A DNA stretch of 33,723 bases from Deltaproteobacteria bacterium HGW-Deltaproteobacteria-12 (lineage in GTDB: Bacteria; Desulfobacterota; Syntrophia; Syntrophales; Smithellaceae): the NCBI GenBank assembly GCA_002840565.1, contig PHBK01000036.1, forward strand, positions 1 through 33,723. The letters are read 5' to 3'. Position numbers and translations under genes: made by a program. The notes under the pieces were generated by a model. It was not told the origin of the DNA and did not search any database. It worked only from the letters and a program-made list of their open reading frames with translations. Positions within the stretch are counted from its first letter, which is position 1. Each line of letters opens with the position of its first letter. This document shows positions 1-8,320 of this stretch, in pieces.

Positions 1-77
1 GCATTTTCAAGTCGAGGACAAACATAAATGGTATCTTTCATGAAATATGTTAAGCTTTTACAAACTTTATATGCTAA

Positions 78-533
78 TTATTCCGGACAGTAGTGAAATC
101 CAATATTTATTTCCGTGAGATCCTGCGTATCCGCGTGCAGAAACTTTAATTCCACCTCGACCTGGGCTACACGCTCGACAGCGGGATACTTTATCTTTTC
201 ATTGTTTTCCTGAATATAGCTCACGGTGACAATACGGTACCCGACAATCCGATAGGGCAGCGCTTTAACTTGCGCCAGATACTCTTCATAGCTGTGCGAT
301 CGGGCGTATGCAGAGGCGGATGCAAAGCAGGCGTAAACCGCGGGATAATCTCTCCGGACTTCAGCATCAAGAAAATGCCGGGCAGCTTGCAGCAAGGCAT
401 TCTCTTCCTGATCTTTCAATGAACCGCAAAAACCGCTTCCGGGCACACAAATACTCAGCATCATGGCCAGGAGAAGACAGGTCAGCACAGCGCGCAGGTT
501 GTTGATTTTCAAGTTATACTTCTTCAACCTCAT
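78..533 (-). CDS. Small secreted protein, NTF2-like candidate, coupled to livH
   Basis: This is a 151-residue protein with a basic N-terminus and a hydrophobic stretch at about residues 13-30 (AVLTCLLLAMMLSICV) that reads as a Sec signal peptide. A polar mature domain follows. The segment LLQAARHFLDAEVRRDYPAVYACF resembles the first helix of NTF2-like/DUF4864-type domains, but I cannot confirm a family. The ATG lies 3 nt past the livH stop codon on the same strand, so the gene is probably translated by coupling to livH. A secreted non-transport protein inside a liv operon is unexpected. Its binding partner is unknown, and it has no lipobox. Confidence 0.7.
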   Translation of the reverse strand: MRLKKYNLKINNLRAVLTCLLLAMMLSICVPGSGFCGSLKDQEENALLQAARHFLDAEVRRDYPAVYACFASASAYARSHSYEEYLAQVKALPYRIVGYRIVTVSYIQENNEKIKYPAVERVAQVEVELKFLHADTQDLTEINIGFHYCPE

Positions 534-536
534 ACA

Positions 537-1412
537 TCACACTTTTTTAATATAGTGTTTTGCAAACAGACCACTGGGACGCACACAAAGAACCAGAACA
601 ATCACCACAAAAGCCGTTATCGGCTTCCACGCCGGCCAGACATAACCAAAGAAGTTCTCCAGAAGCCCCATGATTACACCGCCAATCAAAACACCGGGAA
701 CGCTCATGAGCCCCCCCAGCACCGCAGCAGCAAAGGCACGGAGAAACGGTTCCATCATAAACTGTGGATCAAGAATAGCCTTGGCGGACAATAACAATGC
801 CGTTATGGCACCGATGACAGAACTGAACCCCCAGGCGAAGGCAAAGACACGGTCTGTTTTGATCCCCATAATTTTCGCGGCATGCTTATTTTGCTGCGTC
901 GCCCTCATGGCCGTCCCCAACTTCGTGTGCTGGAAGAAGAAATACATGAAAATCATGATCACTATCGCCGTAATGAAAACGGCCATGGCCCATTCACTGA
1001 TGATGAAACCGGAAATCGGCTCGTACGTTACCGAGTATGAAACAGGTATGGAAAATTGTTTCTGTTCCGCGCCCCATTTCCAACTGGCCAGACCGGCCAG
1101 GAGCATCTGCGCACCGATCGTGATCACGATGAGGCCAAGCAGCGCAGGATTCTTCGCCGGCCGCAAAAAGATATATTCAACCAATACACCAAGCAGGGCC
1201 GCAAAGAGGAGCGCTGCTATAAAAGCTATCCAGAAAGGATAACCGAAAATAATCAATACATGAAAGGCAACGAATGTTGAAAACATGGCCATCTCGCCCG
1301 CGGCAAAATTGACCACATCCGATGTCTTGTAGATAATAACAACCGCCAGCCCGAAAAGACCGTAACAAGCACCCATCGCCAACCCATCGATTAACAACTG
1401 TCCAAACGGCAT
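537..1412 (-). CDS. livH: Branched-chain amino acid ABC transporter permease LivH
   Basis: The 291-residue polytopic inner-membrane protein has the length and hydrophobic pattern of LivH-family permeases. The N-terminal LDGLAMGACYGLFGLA-type start, the VVNFAAGEMAMF motif after the first two helices, and the C-terminal VRPSGLF signature are typical of this family. With LivM it would form the membrane pore for uptake of leucine, isoleucine, valine or related amino acids. A GGAGAGGGGAG ribosome site lies just upstream of the ATG. livM is 38 nt upstream in the same operon. The ATPases LivG/LivF and the binding protein LivK are not in the window and may lie beyond its left edge. The exact substrate is not readable from sequence. 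Confidence 0.93.
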   Translation of the reverse strand: MPFGQLLIDGLAMGACYGLFGLAVVIIYKTSDVVNFAAGEMAMFSTFVAFHVLIIFGYPFWIAFIAALLFAALLGVLVEYIFLRPAKNPALLGLIVITIGAQMLLAGLASWKWGAEQKQFSIPVSYSVTYEPISGFIISEWAMAVFITAIVIMIFMYFFFQHTKLGTAMRATQQNKHAAKIMGIKTDRVFAFAWGFSSVIGAITALLLSAKAILDPQFMMEPFLRAFAAAVLGGLMSVPGVLIGGVIMGLLENFFGYVWPAWKPITAFVVIVLVLCVRPSGLFAKHYIKKV

Positions 1413-1450
1413 ATCTGTCTCCCCTCTCCTTCATTACGGTTGCTTTCCTT

Positions 1451-2521
1451 TTAAAAAGGCCATGTCTTCCAGTATTTCTTAACCCGTATCCATCCCCCGA
1501 AGATTCCCAGTGGTTCAAACAGCATGATTCCAATCATGACGAGGCCCACAGCGATATAATTGAAATTATCCATGCCCGTCACTGTCATCCACTGCTGAGA
1601 AAATTTAAGCAGCAACGTTCCCACAACAGGAACTTCGGCAATGTTCTTGAAAAGGTCGTACATCATATAGGTGATGAGCATCGCCCCGGTTATGGATCCC
1701 ATAACGGACCCGAGCCCGCCCACCACGATCATGACGATAAAGATGATCGAAAGGATTAGGTTGAATGTAAAGGGATCGAAAAAACCAAGGACAAATGCGA
1801 AGAGCCCTCCGCCTATCCCGGCGTAAAAAGCACTTGTGGCAAAAGCAAGGGTTTTGTAGATGGTCAGATTAATGCCGATCACCTCGGCAGCTATGTCACT
1901 ATCACGGATGGCGACAAACGCCCTGCCTGCCCTTGTCTTTAAAATATTGATGGCTCCGAGAACCATGACGATGGTAAAAAATAAAACCAGATAATACTTA
2001 CCGACCATTGAGTCCAATATCCAGCGCCATCCAAGCTGGGAAACGCCTATATCCAGCGGAGGTGCAACCAATCCCTGTCTGCCGCCAAAGAAATTGGTGT
2101 GGCCGATGATATGCATAATGGCCAGGCCGAAAGCGAGCGTGGCTATTGTCAGATATGGACCTTCCAGCCGCAAAGCCGGCAGTCCCAGAATAAAGCCGAA
2201 AAACGCGGCAATGAATGCAGCGGCAAGAACGGCTGCAAAAAACGGCACTTGTAACTTAGTCATGAGAAGCACTGTAGCGTACGCGCCAATAGCAAAGAAT
2301 CCGGCATGCCCCAGCGATATCTGCCCGGTTGAACCGACGAGAATATTAAGACCCACCGCCACGATCACATAAACCATCATCAGGCTGAATAAATACAAGT
2401 AGTAGTTTGACAAATAAAGAGGAAATGTGCCTAGCACGGCGAGCAAAACGATCGTCCAGAAAACAATTGTACCGCTTTTGAAAAGCTCAATATCCTCGTA
2501 ATACGCACGCTTCATATCCAT
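1451..2521 (-). CDS. livM: Branched-chain amino acid ABC transporter permease LivM
   Basis: This polytopic permease of about 356 residues carries the LivM signature GQISLGHAGFFAIGAYA in the first third. Further on are RAGRAFVAIRDSDIAAEVIGI, the cytoplasmic coupling segment that contacts the ATPase, and VVGGLGSVMGSITGA near the C-terminus. It pairs with LivH, encoded immediately downstream. The frame is open to a GTG at 2530, but I prefer the ATG at 2521 (MDMKRAYYED) because GAGG sits 8 nt before it. It is the first gene of the visible operon, so its promoter should lie within 2522-2800. Confidence 0.92.
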   Translation of the reverse strand: MDMKRAYYEDIELFKSGTIVFWTIVLLAVLGTFPLYLSNYYLYLFSLMMVYVIVAVGLNILVGSTGQISLGHAGFFAIGAYATVLLMTKLQVPFFAAVLAAAFIAAFFGFILGLPALRLEGPYLTIATLAFGLAIMHIIGHTNFFGGRQGLVAPPLDIGVSQLGWRWILDSMVGKYYLVLFFTIVMVLGAINILKTRAGRAFVAIRDSDIAAEVIGINLTIYKTLAFATSAFYAGIGGGLFAFVLGFFDPFTFNLILSIIFIVMIVVGGLGSVMGSITGAMLITYMMYDLFKNIAEVPVVGTLLLKFSQQWMTVTGMDNFNYIAVGLVMIGIMLFEPLGIFGGWIRVKKYWKTWPF

Positions 2522-3217
2522 CGGCCGCACCTCACAGAAATTTCAGAACTAGAATATTATAAACTTTGCAAAACAATCCACTGCCGTGGCTGATCACATC
2601 CCGCCTTTATGGAAAACCTTCCCGCTTCATAACGGGCAACACGCTGCTGGTAAATTTCACCATTTCCGCCTGGCAGAAAATCTTTATGTGCACGGCCACC
2701 TAATACTAAATAGAACTATTGCTTGCTGCTTTGTACTGTGGAGATATGGTTTGATCAAAAAACAAATTTTGGTTTTGTGATTATATGGAAAAAAATTTCA
2801 CTGTCAAGAATATTTCTTACAAAAATTTCTTAATTTTCGAACTATATATATTCGCTGCACATAACAGACGCAATAAAGCTATCTTAATTGCCCGTCCCGC
2901 AAAGAAAGAGTATTTTGAAATGCTGATATTTATTTTTAAACTGTTCGAAGAATTCGTTCTTTATTCGGCAACATTTATTTTACGAATCATTAAACTTCAT
3001 AATCGACCACCTCTGTAACATTCCCTTTGAGGCTATTCGCCTCAGAAAAAAGTTGCTTTCGTTATCAAAAAACTTAATAATCACTTAATGGCATTAACTA
3101 CCGGACACCTCATTTGCAATTCTGTAACAATGGGACGAATACACGTTGAAGGAACAAACAAAACACTAAGGCCTGTTGCTGAGATTGATTGGCCTTAACA
3201 AACGTATGGAGAATTAT
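2522..3217. other. AT-rich intergenic region with one dyad and one hairpin
   Basis: No convincing gene is present. The short open frames here lack ribosome sites and recognisable protein character. An imperfect 28-bp dyad (11 of 14 positions symmetric) lies at 2754-2781, about 230 bp before livM, and could be an operator. A short perfect hairpin (TGAGGC, 5-nt loop, GCCTCA) lies at 3028-3044, but it has no U-tract on its 3' side, so I do not call it a terminator. Confidence 0.5.
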
Positions 3218-3625
3218 ATGGAAAATCATCTGCATCATGTGCATGTGTTTGCCGCAGACCTCAATAGAAGTATTAAATTTTATGAAGATTATTTCAACGG
3301 GGAAGTTTTTCTGGATATGGATCTTGCCGGGGCCAGAAATGTATTCATGAAAGTAGGCAGGGGCCGAATCCATTTTTATGATCAGCCCCCCAGAATCTCG
3401 GGGCGGGGCAGCATCCATCATTTCGGAATCCAGACGGATGATATTCAAGGCGTCGTTGCCAAAATGAAGGCCGGCGGAATAGTTTTTAAAAAGAACATTA
3501 CTGATGCCGGATTCTGGCGGTACATAATGGTGCCGGCGCCTGATGATATTCTTATTGAATTATTTGAAGTGGATAAAGGGCAGATTCCCGCCGCAATGAT
3601 AAATTATTTTGAATGGGAGCAATGA
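3218..3625 (+). CDS. VOC/glyoxalase-fold metalloprotein
   Basis: From the chosen start this is a 135-residue single-domain vicinal-oxygen-chelate protein. The beta-alpha-beta-beta-beta module is visible twice: HHVHVFAADLNRSIKFYEDYF at the N-terminus and HHFGIQTDDIQGVVAKMKAGG in the second half. Likely metal ligands are H7, H68 and E114 (ILIELFE), as in dioxygenase and epimerase members of the family. The frame is open further upstream, but the ATG at 3218 has GGAG 6 nt before it, so I chose that start. The substrate is unknown; methylmalonyl-CoA epimerase, glyoxalase and extradiol-like activities all share this fold. An AOX-like gene follows 58 nt later and may be co-transcribed. Confidence 0.85.
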   Translation: MENHLHHVHVFAADLNRSIKFYEDYFNGEVFLDMDLAGARNVFMKVGRGRIHFYDQPPRISGRGSIHHFGIQTDDIQGVVAKMKAGGIVFKKNITDAGFWRYIMVPAPDDILIELFEVDKGQIPAAMINYFEWEQ

Positions 3626-3683
3626 GAAAAAAGCAAATTGCATAAATTGAAATAAAGGATAACTGACAACCAGGAGGCAATAT

Positions 3684-4361
3684 ATGACTCAGAGCGGAAT
3701 TGATTTAAAAACGGAACAGCAGGCTTCGCTGGCTCGTCCGCGATACAAATACTCGCTGGCGGCGCGTTTCTTTTTTCTGGCGATGGATCTGGCCACGGGC
3801 CGGAAAGTTACTCTCGCCAAAGCTAAATTGCTGGAAATACTGGCCTGCATTCCTTACCGGGGATGGGAAGCCCTGCAGTACGCACGCCTGACCGGACAAT
3901 ATCAAAACCAGGAGTTGGTTCAGCAATCTTGCCGGATTGTATCCTGGGCAAGAGCTGCTCAGGATAATGAATACTGGCACCTGCTGGTTATTCACGAGAA
4001 GATGAAGCAGGATGGTCTCCGCGACCCATGGTATCTTCATCCGCTCATTACCTATTTCATGGTCTGGTCATACATCCTTTTTGCACGGCCGCTGGCATTC
4101 TTTCGCCCCCGCCGGGCGTTTCTTTTTAACGCGGAGTTCGAAGACCATGCTGAGCATGTTTACGCCCAGTTTGTCCAGGATCATCCGGAATGGGAAAAGC
4201 AACCGGTCAACAATCCACTCGTAGCCGAATACGCGTCATTAAATACCTGGGCCGACATATTTCGGCGCATCGGGCTGGATGAACGGGATCACAGGAACAA
4301 CAGCTTTGTTTTTTGCGGAAAACAGGAATTTGTAGTTGAATATGAAGGTATGCCCCGATAA
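3684..4361 (+). CDS. Alternative-oxidase-like di-iron protein
   Basis: The 225-residue protein is preceded by AGGAGG. It shows the ordered di-iron ligand motifs of the alternative oxidase (AOX/PTOX) family. These are E51 in LLEILACIP (like LETVAxVP), E96 and H99 in DNEYWHL (like NERMHL), E151 or E153 in NAEFEDHAEHVYAQF (like LEEEAxxxYT), and E200 and H203 in DERDHRNN (like ADExxH). Spacings between motifs are close to those of AOX. Hydrophobic stretches near residues 117-140 fit interfacial membrane binding. If functional it would oxidise quinol and reduce oxygen to water without proton pumping. The family call is an inference from motifs. A related di-iron protein with another substrate is possible. 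Confidence 0.72.
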   Translation: MTQSGIDLKTEQQASLARPRYKYSLAARFFFLAMDLATGRKVTLAKAKLLEILACIPYRGWEALQYARLTGQYQNQELVQQSCRIVSWARAAQDNEYWHLLVIHEKMKQDGLRDPWYLHPLITYFMVWSYILFARPLAFFRPRRAFLFNAEFEDHAEHVYAQFVQDHPEWEKQPVNNPLVAEYASLNTWADIFRRIGLDERDHRNNSFVFCGKQEFVVEYEGMPR

Positions 4362-4675
4362 AAATTGCATTAAACGGGTAACTGTTTAGTTTCTGGAGAT
4401 GGCTTGTTTTTTAAATTTCTCTACCTGTAAAATATTTTAACAGTGTCGGAATTCTTTACAATCGTAAATTGCCGCCAGAACACTTCTTTAATGGTTGTAA
4501 GAGAACGATATTGCTATATATAGAGGAAAAATGAAGGAATGATGATTGTCGAACGATTTTACAATTATTTTTTCCACATAGACCTGGTATTTAAGGATGT
4601 CTTGTGGTATCAATTAGTTAAACAATTGGTATGAATTTTGCTCTAGTTTCATGAAACTTAAGAGGATCAGTTAAG
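4362..4675 (+). other. Intergenic region before the PilZ gene
   Basis: This is 314 bp of AT-rich DNA between the AOX-like and RHH-PilZ genes. I see no ORF or clear terminator. The only clear signal is the sigma-54-type site at its right end, listed separately. Confidence 0.5.
4627..4642 (+). promoter_or_regulatory. Candidate sigma-54 (-24/-12) promoter
   Basis: The site reads TGGTATG, 4 nt, TTGCT, against the consensus TGGCACG-N4-TTGCW. It has the obligatory GG-N10-GC spacing, 5 of 7 matches in the -24 element and 5 of 5 in the -12 element. Transcription would start near 4653, about 20 nt before the ATG at 4676 with its AGAGGA ribosome site. I did not identify an enhancer-binding site. Confidence 0.5.
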
Positions 4676-5176
4676 ATGGATAAAGAAACCACCGTCTGCT
4701 TTCAAACCACTTCCGAAATCAGCAATGCCCTTGAAAAAATCGCCGCAGAGGAAAACCTCAGCATCTCCGAAGTTGTAAATACTATTGTTAAGCGTGATAT
4801 TGAAGCCAATGAAGAGTTTGCGGGGGGAAAAAAGAATCGCCGGCGGGTGGATAGGAAGAAAGTTGATATTCCCGCCTATCTAGGCGATCCCCGGTGGCAG
4901 CGGCACGACTTTGAAGCTGTTCATATCGAGGACATTTCCATAGCGGGAATTAGATTTACCCTCCCCAAAGGAACGAAACTGGAAGTTCATCCGAATAGCG
5001 AACAGGAAACAGACAAGTTCATCATCATCTTCCGCTTACCAAACTATAACTGGCCGGTTAAGGTGCAAATCGCTCCTCAACGGGTCTGTGAATTCTCTGA
5101 AGCCGTTGAGGTTGGGGCAGTTCTGGTAGACCCCGACTTTCATGCCTATACGGCGATACAAAAGTATATGATCTGA
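4676..5176 (+). CDS. Ribbon-helix-helix / PilZ two-domain protein
   Basis: This is a 166-residue protein. Residues 4-42 (TVCFQTTSEISNALEKIAAE and the following SISEVVNTIVKRD helix) have the beta-alpha-alpha pattern of a CopG/RHH-type DNA-binding domain. Residues 54-160 look like PilZ: an RRxxR-type motif at R56, R57 and R60, then DISIAG (D86, S88, G91), matching the D/NxSxxG cyclic-di-GMP-binding signature. This suggests a DNA-binding or dimerising module controlled by c-di-GMP. The AGAGGA site lies before the ATG, and a sigma-54-like promoter is just upstream. The RHH assignment is weaker than the PilZ one, because the N-terminus could be only a dimerisation segment. Confidence 0.75.
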   Translation: MDKETTVCFQTTSEISNALEKIAAEENLSISEVVNTIVKRDIEANEEFAGGKKNRRRVDRKKVDIPAYLGDPRWQRHDFEAVHIEDISIAGIRFTLPKGTKLEVHPNSEQETDKFIIIFRLPNYNWPVKVQIAPQRVCEFSEAVEVGAVLVDPDFHAYTAIQKYMI

Positions 5177-5245
5177 TTGCTGCTTATTCAATATTTTCTC
5201 CCCATGAGATTGCTGACTGCAAATATCCTTGGCCTATTTATCATC

Positions 5246-5276
5246 TTGACAATCCCCAATTAGTTGTCATTATAAC
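5246..5276 (+). promoter_or_regulatory. Possible sigma-70-type promoter of htpG
   Basis: TTGACA at 5246-5251 is followed by ATTATA after 17 nt, or by TATAAC after 19 nt. The -35 element is perfect but the -10 element or its spacing is imperfect. I saw no CIRCE element and no good sigma-32 pair. Confidence 0.35.
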
Positions 5277-5341
5277 GCCGCAACAGCTATTGTTCTGCAC
5301 CTTCACCCGAAAAAATTAAACAATATATATACGGAGGCATT

Positions 5342-7255
5342 ATGGCAGGAAAAGTTGAAACCCATCAATTCAAGACCGAAGTTCAACAGCTTATGAACAT
5401 CATTATTCATTCTCTCTATTCCCACCGGGAAATTTTCCTGCGGGAATTAATTTCCAACGCGTCGGACGCCCTCGACAAACTCCGCTTCACCTCACAGACG
5501 GAACCGGAACTTCTGGGTGACGATACTGAACTGAAAATCCGGATTACCGCGGACAAAAAAAAGAGGACCCTGGAAATTGCTGATAACGGCATCGGCATGA
5601 CCTACGATGAAGTAGTCGAGAATATAGGCACTATCGCGAAAAGCGGTACGGCGGGATTCCTGGAGACAGTCGGTGACGCCGGGCTGCAGAATGGTGTGGC
5701 GCCGGAACTGATCGGCCAGTTCGGCGTAGGCTTTTACAGCGCCTTCATCGTGGCCGACAAAGTAACTCTGATCACCAGAGCCGCCGGCCACGAGCGGGGC
5801 ACAAAGTGGGAATCCACCGGCGACGGTTCTTATACCATCGAAGTCGTGGACAAGAAAACCCGGGGAACAACAATCCTCCTGAAACTGAAAAAAGCGGAAA
5901 AGGACGAGGAAAATTTCACTGAAGAATGGACAATTCGCGGCATCGTCAAGAAGCATTCCGACTTCGTCGCTTATCCCATCGTTATGGACGTAGAGAAAAC
6001 GGAACCCGTGCTCGACCCGGACGGCAAACCGGAGAAAGACAAGACCAGGAAGGTCATCCGGGAAGAAACCCTCAACTCCATGAAGGCGATCTGGACCAAG
6101 GACAAAAAAGAGGTCACGGAAGAGGAACACAACGAATTCTATCGTCACATCAGCCACGACTGGAATCCCCCGCTCGCCCATCTCCATCTGAAACTCGAAG
6201 GAACAACGGAATACAATGCCCTTCTCTACATCCCCTCCAAGGCTCCCTTTGATTTGTTTACCCAGGAGCAGAAGCACGGAATACAGCTCTATTCCAAACG
6301 AGTCTTCATTATGGAGAACTGCAAGGAACTCATGCCGCAGTATCTGGCCTTCATCAAGGGCGTCGTTGATGCCCCGGACCTCAACCTGAATGTCAGCCGC
6401 GAGATTCTCCAACAGGACGCCCTCGTCCGGAACATCAAAAAAAATCTGGTTAAGAAGATTCTGGATCTTTTGGCGGGCCTGGAACAGGATAAATACGAAA
6501 CTTTCTACGCAGAGTTCGGCCACATTTTCAAGGCCGGTATTTCCCAGGACTTCGATAATAAGGATAAGATTGCATCGCTCCTGCGCTACAAGACGACCTC
6601 TTCCGACGGGAAATACTCGTCGCTGAGCGATTACGTAAACAGGATGAAGCCGGACCAGAAAGACATTTACTATATCACGGGCGACAGCCTGACCACGCTG
6701 TTGAACAGCCCCCACCTGGAAAGACTCAAAGAAAAGGATATCGAAGTTCTGCTCATGACAGACCCCATCGACGAATGGGTCATCCGTGATCTCCATGAGT
6801 TCGAGAAAAAGACTTTCAAGAGCGCCGAAAAGGGTGACCTTGATCTGGACAAAGTGGACGACAAGAAACAAGAGGAATACAGCGCTCTTTTTGATTTCAT
6901 CAAAGCCGGCCTGGAGGACAAAGTCAAGGAAGTCAAACCGTCTACCCACCTGAAGGATTCCGTATCCTGTCTATCGGGAGATGCATATGACATGAGCGCT
7001 TATATGGAAAAAATACTCAAAGCCAGCGGCCAGGACGTTCCCAAAACCAAGCGGGTGCTGGAGCTCAACATGGACCATCCGCTGCTGGCCAAGATCAAGG
7101 CGGTCTATGAGCAGGACAAGGATGCCCTTGTCTTGAAGGACTACACGGACCTTCTGTTTGATCTGGCGGTCATCTCCGAAGGCGGTAAAGTGGAGAATCC
7201 GTCTAAGTTCGGCAAATTGATAGGAGACTTGATGGTCGGCGCAATCGACGGTTGA
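5342..7255 (+). CDS. htpG: Molecular chaperone HtpG (Hsp90)
   Basis: The 637-residue protein is of the usual bacterial Hsp90 length. The N-terminal GHKL ATPase domain shows the helix-1 motif [16 protein letters not shown] (catalytic E and Mg-binding N), DNGIGM, and [12 protein letters not shown] in the ATP lid. The middle domain contains [10 protein letters not shown] with the ATP-sensing Arg. The C-terminal dimerisation domain follows and lacks a eukaryotic MEEVD tail. It acts in the cytosol, remodelling client proteins during stress. GGAGGC lies a few nt before the ATG. It appears monocistronic, because 140 bp separate it from the next gene. A long open frame on the opposite strand is a composition artefact. 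Confidence 0.98.
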   Translation: MAGKVETHQFKTEVQQLMNIIIHSLYSHREIFLRELISNASDALDKLRFTSQTEPELLGDDTELKIRITADKKKRTLEIADNGIGMTYDEVVENIGTIAKSGTAGFLETVGDAGLQNGVAPELIGQFGVGFYSAFIVADKVTLITRAAGHERGTKWESTGDGSYTIEVVDKKTRGTTILLKLKKAEKDEENFTEEWTIRGIVKKHSDFVAYPIVMDVEKTEPVLDPDGKPEKDKTRKVIREETLNSMKAIWTKDKKEVTEEEHNEFYRHISHDWNPPLAHLHLKLEGTTEYNALLYIPSKAPFDLFTQEQKHGIQLYSKRVFIMENCKELMPQYLAFIKGVVDAPDLNLNVSREILQQDALVRNIKKNLVKKILDLLAGLEQDKYETFYAEFGHIFKAGISQDFDNKDKIASLLRYKTTSSDGKYSSLSDYVNRMKPDQKDIYYITGDSLTTLLNSPHLERLKEKDIEVLLMTDPIDEWVIRDLHEFEKKTFKSAEKGDLDLDKVDDKKQEEYSALFDFIKAGLEDKVKEVKPSTHLKDSVSCLSGDAYDMSAYMEKILKASGQDVPKTKRVLELNMDHPLLAKIKAVYEQDKDALVLKDYTDLLFDLAVISEGGKVENPSKFGKLIGDLMVGAIDG

Positions 7256-7395
7256 TTGCTGAACGACGACTTTCTATAAAAAAGCGCCCCTATTGTATTC
7301 CTGTGATCAATGCATTATCAGCAGAAGAAAATCCGCCCTGCTGCGACCGGCTGCCCATAAATTTGCAGCAATAATGATCAGGATGGGAAAAAGTT

Positions 7396-8298
7396 ATGGA
7401 ATATCTGCCCACGCTGGTTGGTTATATCCTTTTCCTGCTTGCACTGCTCCACGCCCTGCTGGACGGCCATGCCAACCGCACTCAGCGGATGCTGTTGCTG
7501 CTGACCCTGTTTATCTACGGCACATTACTGGAAGCAAGCGGCGTGAACAGCGGTCTCTATCGCTATCCCCGGGAACCATTTGTCAATATGGGTGTCGTCC
7601 CCCTGTCGGTGAGCCTGGCCTGGGTGGGCATCATCTACAGTGTAATCCTGATTGTCGACAGGCTTCGCCTGGGCTCCGGATTGCGCATCCTGACGGTCAC
7701 CTTAATCGCGCTGAGCCTGGATTGGGGCATGGACCCCGTTGCCACCCGCTTCGGGATCTGGGTCTGGAGAGATAGCGGCGCCTACTTCGGCATCCCCAGC
7801 TTCAATATGGTGGGCTGGTTTTTTATACCCATCAGCTATCTGCTTGTTTACGGTTTTGCCTGGAAAGGGGGCAGACAGCCCATTAGTTTCCTGACTATCG
7901 CCGAGGTGGACGGGAACAATTCCTGGCAGAGAAAACTCTACACTATTATCGTTGTCGCCCCGCTCTCGCTGGCGCTGACTGCCGCCTGCAGTGCGGCGAT
8001 TGTCGCCGCGGCACCCGGACTGCTGAAGTTGTCGCTGGAAATCATGAGCGCCTGGGCTGTCGTAACAGTCTTAGCGGCAACAGGAATCGTCATTTGGCGG
8101 CGCGACTATCTCCGGCGGAAATCCTGGTTGGATATCATTCCCGCTTTAGTCCTGGCCTGGATCGCTGCAAACTACACTTTCTTAGCCCTGACCGATGGTT
8201 TGGGAATTCTCTTTTTTGTCATGTTCCTGTCTGCGACTCCCCTTTGGTTTATCCTGGCGATAAGTCTGCTTCCGCCAAAAAAGAACTCCGGGTTTTAA
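7396..8298 (+). CDS. Carotenoid biosynthesis membrane protein, CruF/DUF422-like
   Basis: The 300-residue polytopic membrane protein has about seven to eight hydrophobic segments. The block LDWGMDPVATRFGIWVW, then YFGIPSFNMVGWFF, matches the conserved core of the Caroten_synth (DUF422) family. This family includes CruF and bisanhydrobacterioruberin hydratase, which hydrate the psi ends of acyclic carotenoids. Early conserved features include EASGVNSGLYRYP. The start ATG follows GGGAAAAAG. No phytoene synthase, desaturase or glycosyltransferase lies nearby, so a carotenoid role is an inference from the family alone. The gene converges on hlyD-like 8321 with a gap of only 22 nt. Confidence 0.75.
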   Translation: MEYLPTLVGYILFLLALLHALLDGHANRTQRMLLLLTLFIYGTLLEASGVNSGLYRYPREPFVNMGVVPLSVSLAWVGIIYSVILIVDRLRLGSGLRILTVTLIALSLDWGMDPVATRFGIWVWRDSGAYFGIPSFNMVGWFFIPISYLLVYGFAWKGGRQPISFLTIAEVDGNNSWQRKLYTIIVVAPLSLALTAACSAAIVAAAPGLLKLSLEIMSAWAVVTVLAATGIVIWRRDYLRRKSWLDIIPALVLAWIAANYTFLALTDGLGILFFVMFLSATPLWFILAISLLPPKKNSGF

Positions 8299-8320
8299 GC
8301 AGACGCCATTCGCTGACAGT

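Noticed and set aside
2785..3018. 77-residue plus-strand frame
   Set aside because: AT-rich, no ribosome site, no protein-like domain pattern.
3028..3044. Hairpin as a terminator
   Set aside because: The stem is only 6 bp, and the A-rich 3' side gives no U-tract on the plus strand.
5246..5276. Sigma-32 heat-shock promoter for htpG
   Set aside because: CCCCAATTA resembles a -10, but no CTTGAA-like -35 lies at 13-17 nt.
5492..6949. 485-residue open frame antisense to htpG
   Set aside because: It lies inside a certain gene, has no ribosome site, and reflects codon bias of htpG on the other strand.
7293..7775. 160-residue plus-strand frame overlapping the CruF-like gene
   Set aside because: It starts in intergenic DNA and reads the wrong frame of a well-supported membrane protein.
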